Position numbers and translations under genes: made by a program | Notes under the pieces: model-generated | The model's database searches: none | What the model saw: the letters and a program-made list of their open reading frames with translations, nothing else | Told to the model about the DNA's origin: nothing | Source of the DNA: Lamellibrachia satsuma | Taxonomy: Eukaryota; Annelida; Polychaeta; Sabellida; Siboglinidae | Direction of reading: 5' to 3' | Length of the DNA: 64,000 nucleotides | Assembly (NCBI GenBank): GCA_033239005.1 | Contig: BSQZ01000035.1 | Coordinates: forward strand, 62,001-126,000 | In this document: positions 54,870 through 64,000 of the stretch, in pieces | Layout of the letters: each line of letters starts with the position of its first letter | Numbering within the stretch: position 1 is the first letter of the stretch

Positions 54870-55860
54870 CTTTATCATAGGGGCTGTCATTTCATAGAAT
54901 TTGTAAACTAACAGACTGGATCCCACAGGTACTCGTACTTCGAGATTTGGGCAACAATTCGTGTGTACGTGCGTGAGTGCGTGCATTGTGTCTGTATTTA
55001 GTGAATTGGGAAATAGGTTTGTACAAACAGTTTAAGTTAGATGTTATTATTTTGCAGATATTGTTGATTTTGAAACATACGGTGAATTATCCAAATTCAC
55101 TATCGTTCGTTGGTTTTACGAGTTCTGTTATGGTTAATGGTGCACCTACTCACTGGTTAGTGCAACTACAATTCGTCAAACGAAACCAATAGTGAGGGGT
55201 GGGGGTATGACAGGACCAGTAATGGAGCGATGCGAGGTTGTGCTTAAAAATTGGTGGGAGATTGGCCTCAAAAATAGGTGGCAGGTGCGATTAATGGGAG
55301 GTGAACTCTCAGACATCGCGGCAGCTGGGTAGTTGATTGATGTTAGCCTTTTCCCGGTGAGAGTTGACATTTGTGACCGACACAAAACATTTATGTTACC
55401 TGCTTGCACGATTACATTAAAAAATCAATTTATGTAATGAAATGTTCCTGTCTGTGAACAACAGACAGCCTACGTTACATTTAGTGTTCATCCCTGTGTG
55501 ATATGCGGTTGTTGACATTGATTTCGCGTTCGACACAGATATTAGGGATTACGGACGGCTACCTCCCTTAGTGTTAAAAGTGTGTGTATAAAGCATTGCT
55601 CTGAATAGTTCCACAACAAATACAACCGAAACTTTGTAATGTAACTTTTTTTGAGATACAATTCTGTAAGTTCCATTCGTGGTTCGCTATGTAGACTAAA
55701 ACCCAATGTTACTATTATTAATGCAACGCAAAGTGATATAAGTCTAACAAACAATGACATTATTTTTGACAGGATCCGGTTAAAATTCGGAGAAAAATGC
55801 ACAAAGAGGGTCCAGCTCTCTAACTATGGCATCAGGCTGTTCGCACTTTCGCAAGTTATG
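54870..55860. repeat. repeat-unit segment between minisatellite blocks
   Basis: Contains GGATCCCACAGGTACTCG, the GTGAATTATCCAAATTCAC palindrome (about 55,082-55,100), GGGAGGT runs and then the 10.73-kb-type module (55,550-55,860). No gene. Confidence 0.7.
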
Positions 55861-56325
55861 GTACACAAGACACCTTCTCAGAACCTGGATCTACACAAGA
55901 CACCCCCGCCGTCTTAGACTCTGGATTTACACAAGATACCTCAACCGTTTCAGACCCTGGATCGGCCCTAGACCGTCGCAGACGGTGGATCAACACAAGA
56001 TAGTTCCGACGTCTCAGACCCTGGATCTATACAAGATACCTCCGCCGTATAAGACCCTTGATCTATACAATATACCTCAGCCGTTTCAGATCTTGGATCT
56101 ACACAATATACCTCCGTCATTTGAGACCCTGGATCTATACAACACACCTCCTTCGTCCAATACCCTAGATCTACACAAGACACATCCTTCGTCTCAGACC
56201 CTGGATCTATACAAGAAATCTCCACCGTCTCAGATACTGGATCTTCACAAAACACCTTCTCTGTCTCAGAACCTGCATCTACACAAGACACCTCCACCGT
56301 CTGAGATCCTGGATCTATACAAGCC
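55860..56325. repeat. 36-bp minisatellite, third block
   Basis: About 13 degenerate units with more TATACAA and TTTGAGACC variants than the other blocks. It ends at a TTTATCACAGGG junction shared with 54,860 and 60,990. Confidence 0.88.
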
Positions 56326-56387
56326 AATACTTTATCACAGGGAACTGTCGTTTCATAGAATTTGTAAACAATCAGATGGGATCCCAC

Positions 56388-57483
56388 CAGGCTTGTTAAC
56401 ACATGCAAATGCATTTAAATGTGCATTTGTATGTTGAGCATTTGAATGCACATTCAAATGCCTCCATAACATTTTAAATGCATTTGCATTTGAATGCGTA
56501 CTTTAAACATTTGCATACGACCCACAAACATTTGATTTGTCAAGTGCACAATCAAATGCATGTGTAATTAGTTGAATAATTATTATTGTTAGATTCATTT
56601 TCACAAGTTCAAAATATGCCATTGGAAAATTTGCTCTGTAGTGAGCAGTACTCTCAGCAGATTACGAAATCATTGTCTGACCTGTGAATCCCCTTTCACA
56701 ATGTGCTCTTTAAAAACTGGTAAATGCCTGAGCTGTTATTCAAACACAATGAACACACCAACTGCTCTATACGTTGATGGCTTCAGAGATCACCTGTTCA
56801 TTCAAACAAATCAAACAATGCAGACAAATGACTCCCTTGTGTTGTGTTGGCACTGTTGGGGTCGGTTGGGGTGGGGGAGTAAACTGAACATTAGCAATGT
56901 CAGCCTTGAATATTTACAGCCAGAGAGAGTGATTATTGGTAGCTGTAATTATCCATCAGGTTATATTCCCAGTGACCCCACCAATGGACAGTCTTTTGTC
57001 TTGGGTTCCCTGTAAATTCTGGCCGACCTGAAGGATTAGCCTTTCATTTCCTGCCATGTTCCCAGTAAACCGTCAATTGTCTATTCCACCCGTCAATTTC
57101 CACCACCTCTACAAGCCTGGAACTGTATGACTCAGTGTACAACTCTACAGACTTTTTCATGTAGTGGGACTTAGTGGTTACAATAATGTATTACTGTGTT
57201 TATTAAATAAATTAATAATGTGTTTGTATACATTACGTTGCTTTTTCTCCAAATAAATCGAATTGTTAATATAAAGCCAAAACATTTGAAATTAATTCAA
57301 ATGCATTACTAAATGTGTAACCAAAACATTTGCATTTGCATTTGAATGCAACCACAAAACATTTGTATTTGCATTTGAATGCGTTCCTGAAGAATGGCAT
57401 TTGCATTCGCATTTGCATTTAACTCAAGTGAAACATTTACATTTACATTCAAATGCGTTGACATGCATTTGTTAACAAGCCAG
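56388..57483. mobile_element. hAT-like non-autonomous element, copy A
   Basis: Ends CAGGCTTGTTAACA and TGTTAACAAGCCAG are inverted. The flanks are GATCCCAC (56,380-56,387) and AATCCCAC (57,484-57,491), an 8-bp target duplication with one change. Empty forms of the site (GGATCCCACAGGTACTCG type) exist at about 54,917 and 59,245. Subterminal regions are packed with ATTTGCATTTGAATGC words. Eight-bp duplications and CAGG ends are typical of hAT. The interior has no transposase; the 124-codon frame (56,641-57,015) is not conserved as a frame in copy B. Confidence 0.78.
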
Positions 57484-57864
57484 AATCCCACAGGTACTCG
57501 TGCGTGTGTGCGTGTGTCTTTATTTATTCAATTGGGAAATGAACTTTTACAAACCGTTTAAGTTACATGTGATTATTTTGTAGATATTGCTGATTTTTAA
57601 GCATACAGTGAATTATCCAAATTCACTATCGCTTGTGGTTATACGAGTTCTGTCATGGTTCATGGTGCACAAACTCACTGGTTAGTGCAACAACAATTCG
57701 TCAAAAAAAAAAACAATGGTGAGCGATGGGGTATGGCAGGATTACGAACAGAGCGGTGGGAGGACCAGTAATGGAGCGGTGCGAGGTTATGCTTAAAAAT
57801 TGGTGGGAGATTGGCCTCAAAAAGAGATGACAGGTGCGATTAATGGGAGGTGTCTCTCAAAAAT

Positions 57865-59293
57865 CGTCACTGAACGGGCAGAGACATGCGCCCGAAGATA
57901 TTAGCACCTCGTGTGAAGGACACAAAAAGAAGATTTACTACGTATTCATTGTCATAGGCCTATATAACCATACCACAGCCAATCGTTGATAACAACAAAA
58001 GCAAGCCACACACAGAAAGGCACAATGAGGCAAGTCATTCATCTAATTACAATTAAATGCACAAAAGGGTTCTGTTAATATAAATGTTCTCGTGCTAGCA
58101 TAATATAGGACAACTTTGCACAAACACTGCAAATGCTGCTATGCATTGAGAAGAGTATTTTCGTTTGTACTTGCGGCATGTGTATGTGTGTGCGTGCGTG
58201 CGTGACTGTGTGTGCGTGTGGCGCTTGCTTGGGTGGCTGTGTATGCGCGTGCGTGAGTGAATCGCAAAGTATCTTGGAATCGATGTAAAAAGAAATTTAC
58301 TGAGACGTTCGGAAGACAATTTTGCTCGTCGAGTATGTCATCACAAGTAATAACAAAGCAGCAAACATCCGGACGATTCGTCGCAATGTGTGGGAGATTA
58401 TATTACCAATGAACATCTGCCATAACTGTTGGAAGATGTTTAGCTTAAGCAAATCTAATGCTGGCTAGAATGTCGACTCATACACATAGCAAGTGGACAA
58501 AGAAGCCATTGGCATGTGCAATATAAAATACTCCTAATGCGCTAAGATCCTCGGGAAGCCCAAGCTCGGCAGTACAGATCGACAGTCCTGCCATTTCTCA
58601 AATGCGTTTAAGCCAACCTTCTGACATATTTGTCAGTTATGTGTTTAAACATATTCGCGTTGCTAGCATTTGCAACAAGAAGTCCCTCACCTGCGAGCGA
58701 TGTTGTGTGTCGATTCTGTGACATTTCGCAGCCCGTGAAATGTGGTCGTTTCACAGAAGGTTTTGAGGGCGCGGCCCCACTGCTTGCTTTGCTCGCCCGC
58801 CTCCTCTCCAGCGTCACAGTGTTCCAGCGACCTCGGTACCGACGTGCTGTCTGGCACGTGGGGTTCCTCCATCTCGATCATAGAGCTGGTGCCTTCCATG
58901 ACGACCAGAAAGTAGAAGGTAGACGAGGTGTCGTTGTTTCAAGAAAACTTAACGTGTGCAGCGCAACTGCTACAGTCGTCGCATCACGCCGACTAAATTC
59001 CTTCAATAGACGGAAGCGGTTATAAATTGCGGTGCGACGAAGCGGTCGATATGATGCCATGGCAATAACATAAAAAGAAGCATCGTATTTTGATGGCAAT
59101 ATAATATTGGAAGAGACAAGCCTCACAGGCGAGGCATTTTTGCGAAATGTGGCCTTTTCGCCATTCAAAATTAGCGTAATTGTATATGCCAGAACTTTAT
59201 CACAGGGGCTGTCATTTAATAGAATTTGTAAACTAGCAGATTGGATCCCACAGGTACTCGTACTTCGAGAGTAGGACAACAATTCGTGTGTAC

Positions 59294-59324
<31 letters not shown>

Positions 59325-60090
59325 TGCGTGCTTGCGTGCGTGCGTGTGTGTGTATCTGTATTTATTCAATTGGGAAACGGACTTGTACAAACCGTTTAAG
59401 TTACATGTTATTATTTTGTAGATATTGTTGATTTTCAAACATACAGTGAATTATCCAAATTCACTATCGTTTGTTGTTTTACGAGGTCTCTCATGGTTCA
59501 TGGCGCACCAACTCACTAGTTAATGCAACAGCCGTTCGTCAAAAGACACCAATAATGAGGGGGCGTATGACAGGAACAGGGCGGTGGGACGTTGTTCTTA
59601 AGAATTGTTGGGAGGTTGGCCTTAAAAATAGGTGGTAGGGGCGATTGATGGGAGGTGGACTCTCAAAAATCGTGGGAGGTGGGAGATTGGCCCCACAAAC
59701 AAGTCACAGTTGGGAGGTTGAGACCACTGCCACACCCCCTTAATAGTAGGTCACTTCCCTCACTAGATCATCAAATTCCACGTGCCTTCTCCGGCCAGGA
59801 ACGTTGCATCCTATCGCTGCGGTCGTTAGATATACTCTTCTAATATTTTAGCTATGGTTTATTGCTTGAGGTGTTTGACCGAAACTATTAGAAATAGTTG
59901 CGGAGTTTAACAAGATTTAACAAGATTTGCCATCCAAGCCAAAGGCAAAATAGTGATGTTAGCCTTTTCCCCGGTGAGTGCTGACATTTGTGACCACCAT
60001 TAAACATTTATGTGACCTGCTTGCACGAAACAGTTATATTCAAAAACCAATTTAGGTAATGAAATATTGACTGCTCATCCGTGTGTGATA
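57865..60090. repeat. large repeat unit, copy B
   Basis: Matches 51,010-53,260. It begins abruptly after CTCTCAAAAATCG with the last about 60 coding bases of the jockey-like LINE (GGGCAGAGACATG). The 5' junction is therefore either a 5'-truncated insertion or a recombination breakpoint. Differs from copy A by scattered substitutions and shorter (TGCG)n. Confidence 0.75.
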
Positions 60091-60127
60091 TGCAGTTGTT
60101 GACATTTATTTCGCGTTCGACGCAGAT

Positions 60128-60985
60128 GTTAGGGATTACGGACGGCTACCTCCCATAGTGTTCAACGTGTGTATATAAAGCAATGCTCTAAATAGTGCCA
60201 CATCAAATACAACCGAAACTTCGTAATGCAACTCTTTATGGTTTTTTCTGAGATACAATTCTATAAGTTCCCTTCGTGGTTCATTATATACACTAAAACC
60301 CAATGTTACAAAATAAAAGGCATCCTGAAGCCAGTGTTTCTGCACATGACAAGTTCACCTTCTGAGACCCTGGTTCTACACAAGAGACAACCGCTGTGTC
60401 AGACCCTGGATCTACCCAAGACACTTCCGCCGTGTCAGACCCTGAATTTATACAAGACATCTCCGCCGTCTAAGACCCTGGATCTACGAAAGACACTTCC
60501 GCCGTGTCAGACCCTGGATTTATACAAGACATCTCCGTCGTCTCACACCCTGGATCTATACAAAATGCCGACCAGTAGCGACCAGCCAATAAAAGCTAGG
60601 CATCCTGAAACCAATGTTTCCGCACACGACAATTTCGCCGTCTGAGACCCTGGATCTACACAAGACACCTTCGCCGCGTCAGACCCTGGATCGACACAAG
60701 ACTCCTCCGCCGGCGTCTGAGACCCTGGATCTACATTAGAAGCCTCCGTCGTCTCAGATCCTGGATCTACACTAGACACCTCCGCCGTGTCAGTCTACAC
60801 AACAAACCTTCGCCTTCTCAGACCCTGCATCCATGCAAGACACCGCCGCCATCTGAGACCCTGGATCTACACAAGATACTTCCGAAATCTCAGACATTGC
60901 ATCGACACAAGGCAGCACCGCCGCCTCAGAAAATGCATCTACACAATACACATCTGCGGTCTCAGTCCCTGGATCTATAAAAGCC
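60128..60985. repeat. module plus 36-bp minisatellite, fourth block
   Basis: The module near 60,128-60,310 (GGACGGCTACCTCCCATAGT, TCGTGGTTCATTATA) leads into minisatellite at 60,350-60,565 and 60,640-60,985. The same AGCGACCAGCCAATAAAAGC spacer as in the main block lies between. The fourth block looks like a shortened copy of the 53.26-54.15 kb block. Confidence 0.85.
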
Positions 60986-61032
60986 AGGACTTTATCACAG
61001 GGGACTATCGTTTCATAGAATTTGGATCCCAC

Positions 61033-62078
61033 CAGGCTTGTTACCATATGCAAATGCATCCATAACATTTTAAATGCATTTGCATTTGAATGCGTACTTT
61101 AAACAATTGCATTTGCATACGACCCACAAACATTTGATTTGTCAAGTGCGCAATCAAATGCATGTGTAATTAGTTGAATAATTATTATTGTTAGATTCAT
61201 TTTCACAATTTCAAAACATGCCATTGGAAAATTTGCTCTGTAGTGAGCAGTACCCTCAGCAGATTACGAAATCATTGTCTGACCTGTGAATCCCCTTTCA
61301 CACTGTGCTCTTTAAAAAGTGCTCTGTAGGTCAACTGGTAAATGCCTGAGCTGTTATTCAAACACCATGAACACACCAACTGCTCTATACGTTGATGGCT
61401 TCAGAGATTACCTGTTCATTGAAACAAATCAAACAATGCAGACAAATGACTCCCTTGTGTTGTGTTGACATTGTTCGGTTGGGGAGGGGGAGTAAACTGA
61501 ACATTAGTAACATTAGCAATGTCAGCCCTGAATATTTACAGCCAGAGAGAGTGATTATTGGTAGCTGTAATTATCCACCAGGTTATATTCCCAGTGATCC
61601 CACCTATGGACAGTCTTTTGTCTTGGGTCCCTTTCCATTCTGGCCTACCCGAATGATTAGCCATTCATTCCCTGCCATGGTTCCCAGTAAACTGTCAATT
61701 GTCTATTCCTCCCTCCCATTTCCACCACCTCTACAGGCCTGGAACTGTGTGACTCGGTGTACGACTCTACATCATGTTCATGTAGTGGGACGTAGTGGTT
61801 ACAATAATGTACTATTGTGTTAATAATGTGTTTGTATACATTACGTTGCTTTTTCTCCAAATAAAATAAAGCCAAAACATTTGAAATTAATTCAAATGCA
61901 TTTCCAAATGTGTAACCAAAACATTTGCATTTGCATTTGAATGCAACCACAAAACATCTGTATTTGCATTTGAATGCGTTCATGAAAAATGGCATTTGCA
62001 TTCGCATTTGCATTTGACTCAATTGAAACATTTACATTTGCATTAAAATGCGTTGACATGCATTTGTTAACAATCCAT
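61033..62078. mobile_element. hAT-like non-autonomous element, copy B
   Basis: Starts CAGGCTTGTTACCA and ends TTGTTAACAATCCAT, flanked by a perfect 8-bp duplication GATCCCAC (61,025-61,032; 62,079-62,086). It is about 50 bp shorter than copy A, in the same orientation and at the same site in its repeat unit, so both probably descend from one insertion that was later duplicated. Near 61,318-61,370 it holds CTCTGTAGGTCAACTGGTAA, vaguely tRNA A-box-like, which is absent from copy A. Confidence 0.78.
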
Positions 62079-62084
62079 GATCCC

Positions 62085-62258
62085 ACAAGTACTCCTGCGT
62101 GCGTGCGTGTGTCTGTATTTATTCAATTGGGAAATGGACTTGTACAAACCGTTTAAGTTACATGTGATTATTTTGTAGATATTGTTGATTTTTAAACATA
62201 CAGTGAATTATCCAAATTCACTATCGTTTGTTGTTTTACGAGTTCTGTCATGGTTCAT
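62085..62258. repeat. repeat-unit fragment with ATCCAAATTCAC palindrome
   Basis: Fifth appearance of the TATTCAATTGGGAAAT.GAC to GTGAATTATCCAAATTCAC stretch. It is cut at GGTTCATG by foreign DNA and resumes at about 62,632 with GTTCATGGCGCACCAACTCA. Confidence 0.7.
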
Positions 62259-62315
62259 GCGGGGGGGTACTGCCATATCAAAGCGGTGGGGTGTGCCGCC
62301 AGATCCCATGAGGCA

Positions 62316-62317
<2 letters not shown>

Positions 62318-62371
<54 letters not shown>
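62318..62371. repeat. (GA)n tract
   Basis: Pure GA run of about 54 bp near the 3' side of the truncated LINE. Confidence 0.97.
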
Positions 62372-62376
<5 letters not shown>

Positions 62377-62649
62377 AGAAATGTATGGTCATCAAGAGAG
62401 AATTATTGAACAATGTATCTAATATCTATAAGTGTAGGATAAGCCCGGGCGGAACGTTTTCATTGGGAAATTTCCTTTTCGATGAAAGAGAGAATTATCA
62501 GGTTTAATTGGGGCACAAAGAGAGAAAATTTACATTTTTTCTTCGGACAGAGAGAAAAAAATGGCCAAAAACAGGGGCATTTGCGCGGCACATACATGGA
62601 TACCTCAGCATAGGGAGTAACCCCCCCCGGGGGTTCATGGCGCACCAAC

Positions 62650-63419
62650 TCACGTAAATATGTTCTGCTTTGTATCCTGGTAAATAACAACTGTTGACAT
62701 TGTAGTATTGACACCATGCTTCGCTAATACCAATAACCGAAAAAAATATGATTTAGCACATGGAGATACTGATTTAATTCATGTATATGTTTGCTAATAC
62801 TTCGAATATAAGTGTGTAGTAAAGAAAACATTTTGTACATTGCTGACAGTTCAGAACAGTTGTCAATAAAAGTGTCTTCAACAAAGTAGTCACTTCTATG
62901 TTGTACGGCTGAGTCCACGTTATTAAAATATTGCAAATCCGGATCATTATTGTACATAGGCAAATTATGGCTATTATTATTCAAATCAAAACGATTAAGT
63001 AGCTTATTATGTAAATCACAAAACGATATATTCGTAACATCAAACCAGTCATCAGAGATGGCATTGAGGAATTCATAGTCATTTTTTAAATGATTAAATG
63101 GCAGAATAGACGAAATGCATTTAATGCAGTGCCAGTTGGTAATGAGCTCCACATGATTAATTTGCAAATCAGATAAACATTTAGTATGATATACACAAGA
63201 ACAAATGATACAGGTTAAGGAAGTATGCTTATTAATATACTTTTTACATATACAACACTGTTTTGGCGTCATTAAAATATGCTTGAATAAACATGTGAAT
63301 TGAATCCATGTAAACACAGTGGAAAATAATTTGCAATTACAAAAACATAGCACTATATCATAGCACTTAGCGAACTTGCTGTATACAGTCATAGTTTGGT
63401 GTATACAGGTACTGAGCAC
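62650..63419 (-). pseudogene. LINE ORF2 start: PHD-type zinc finger and beginning of endonuclease, truncated
   Basis: Minus strand. A Cys/His cluster CCICKKYINKHTSLTCIICS, then CVYHTKCLSDLQ and NWHCIKC (about 63,270-63,110) is a PHD-like finger of the C4HC3 pattern, as found at the N-terminus of ORF2 in some CR1/L2-type LINEs. PFNHLKNDYEFLNAISDD and DPDLQYFNNVD follow. The endonuclease start (FSLLHTYIRSISKHIHELNQ) hits a frameshift in a seven-T run near 62,740 and goes on in another frame as SVIGISEAWCQYYNVNS and LPGYKAEH. The rest is missing at about 62,650, where repeat-unit sequence begins. Confidence 0.8.
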
Positions 63420-63704
63420 TGAAACTGGGTATGTAAGTTCATGACGCCTTATTTGGCATTGTCATTCAATTTGTTAAGAGTCTTGATAACGATTACTTTG
63501 TTCGCAATGTTCTTTATGAGGATGGTCCCATGTGACCAACATTAAACATTTATGTTACCTGCTTGCACGAAACAGTTATATTCAAAAACCAAGTTAGGTA
63601 ATGAAACGTTCCTGTCCGTGAACAATAGAAAGCCTATTTGACATTTAGTATTCATCCGTGTGTGATATGCAATTCTTGATATTTGTTTAGCGTATGATGC
63701 AGAT

Positions 63705-64000
63705 ATTAAGGATTACGGACGGCTAGCTCCCGTAGTGTCAAACGTGTGTGTATAAAGCAGCGCTCTGAATAGTGCCACAACAAATAAAACCGAAATTTCG
63801 TAATGCAACACTTTTTTTTGAGATACAAATCTACAAATTCCCTTCGTGGTTCATTATATCGACTAAAACCCAATGTTACAAAATAAAAGGCATCCTGAAG
63901 CCAGTGTTTCCGCACGTGACACCTCCACCTTCTCAGATCCTGCGTCTAAACAAGACACCCGTCTCAGACCCTGGATGTACACAAGACACTTCAGTTGTCT
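63705..64000. repeat. module plus 36-bp minisatellite, fifth block (runs off the edge)
   Basis: The GGACGGCTAGCTCCCGTAGT to AAGGCATCCTGAAGCCAGTG module again leads into 36-bp units from about 63,910 to the window end. The array therefore continues to the right. Confidence 0.8.

Noticed and set aside
53258..56325. Regularly spaced repeats that might suggest a CRISPR array
   Set aside because: Units are contiguous and degenerate without unique spacers, and the DNA is eukaryotic with introns.
61318..61370. tRNA-like A-box sequence in the hAT-like element copy B
   Set aside because: No convincing B box at the right spacing, no cloverleaf, and absent from copy A; not called as tRNA or SINE.

Overview
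This looks like animal (metazoan) nuclear DNA, probably from a marine invertebrate. The genes are split by introns with consensus GT/AG junctions, there is no operon structure, and the window is AT-rich and dominated by non-LTR retrotransposons, a tyrosine-recombinase (DIRS/Ngaro-like) retroelement, non-autonomous DNA transposons, minisatellites and long (TA)n tracts. The combination of a DEG/ENaC channel gene and these retroelements would fit a cephalochordate or another bilaterian marine invertebrate, but the species cannot be fixed from sequence alone.

Two host genes can be supported. (1) A DEG/ENaC-family cation channel lies on the minus strand. Eight exons run from the TM1 exon at 47.96 kb to the TM2/stop exon at 32.66 kb, and splice phases agree at every join. 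Its unusual feature is one 1.5-kb exon (33.96-35.49 kb) that places roughly 450 extra, mostly helical residues in the extracellular domain just before TM2. A second copy of the TM1 exon (9.66-9.83 kb) sits in a diverged duplicate of the same flanking sequence, so a paralogue may continue past the left edge. (2) A RING-H2 protein gene lies on the plus strand (about 21.92-25.91 kb). It has a 15-residue tandem repeat near its N-terminus and a C-terminal RING split over two exons. A decayed RING exon of the same type is hidden at 31.95-32.07 kb.

Layout. 0-3 kb: short dispersed and tandem repeats. 3.1-4.4 kb: tyrosine-recombinase element remnant. 4.4-9.46 kb: nearly full-length LINE on the minus strand, inserted into the duplicated segment. 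9.46-10.3 kb: duplicate DEG/ENaC TM1 exon. 10.7-16.1 kb: repeat with a 36-bp minisatellite, CCATGG-rich repeats, a 1.2-kb fold-back element and MITE-like elements. 16.2-18.9 kb: no recognisable gene. 19.6-21.2 kb: second LINE (minus). 21.9-25.9 kb: RING gene. 27.0-31.5 kb: two decayed LINEs pointing away from each other. 32.66-47.96 kb: DEG/ENaC gene, with a LINE piece and a gag/RNase H/recombinase element in its introns. 48.7-51.06 kb: a jockey-like LINE (plus). 51-64 kb: a complex array of repeated units with minisatellite blocks and two copies of a hAT-like element, plus a truncated LINE carrying a PHD-type zinc finger.

The main theme is a channel locus repeatedly reshaped by duplication and transposition. 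One LINE is present in only one of the two duplicated segments, so its insertion can be ordered after the duplication.
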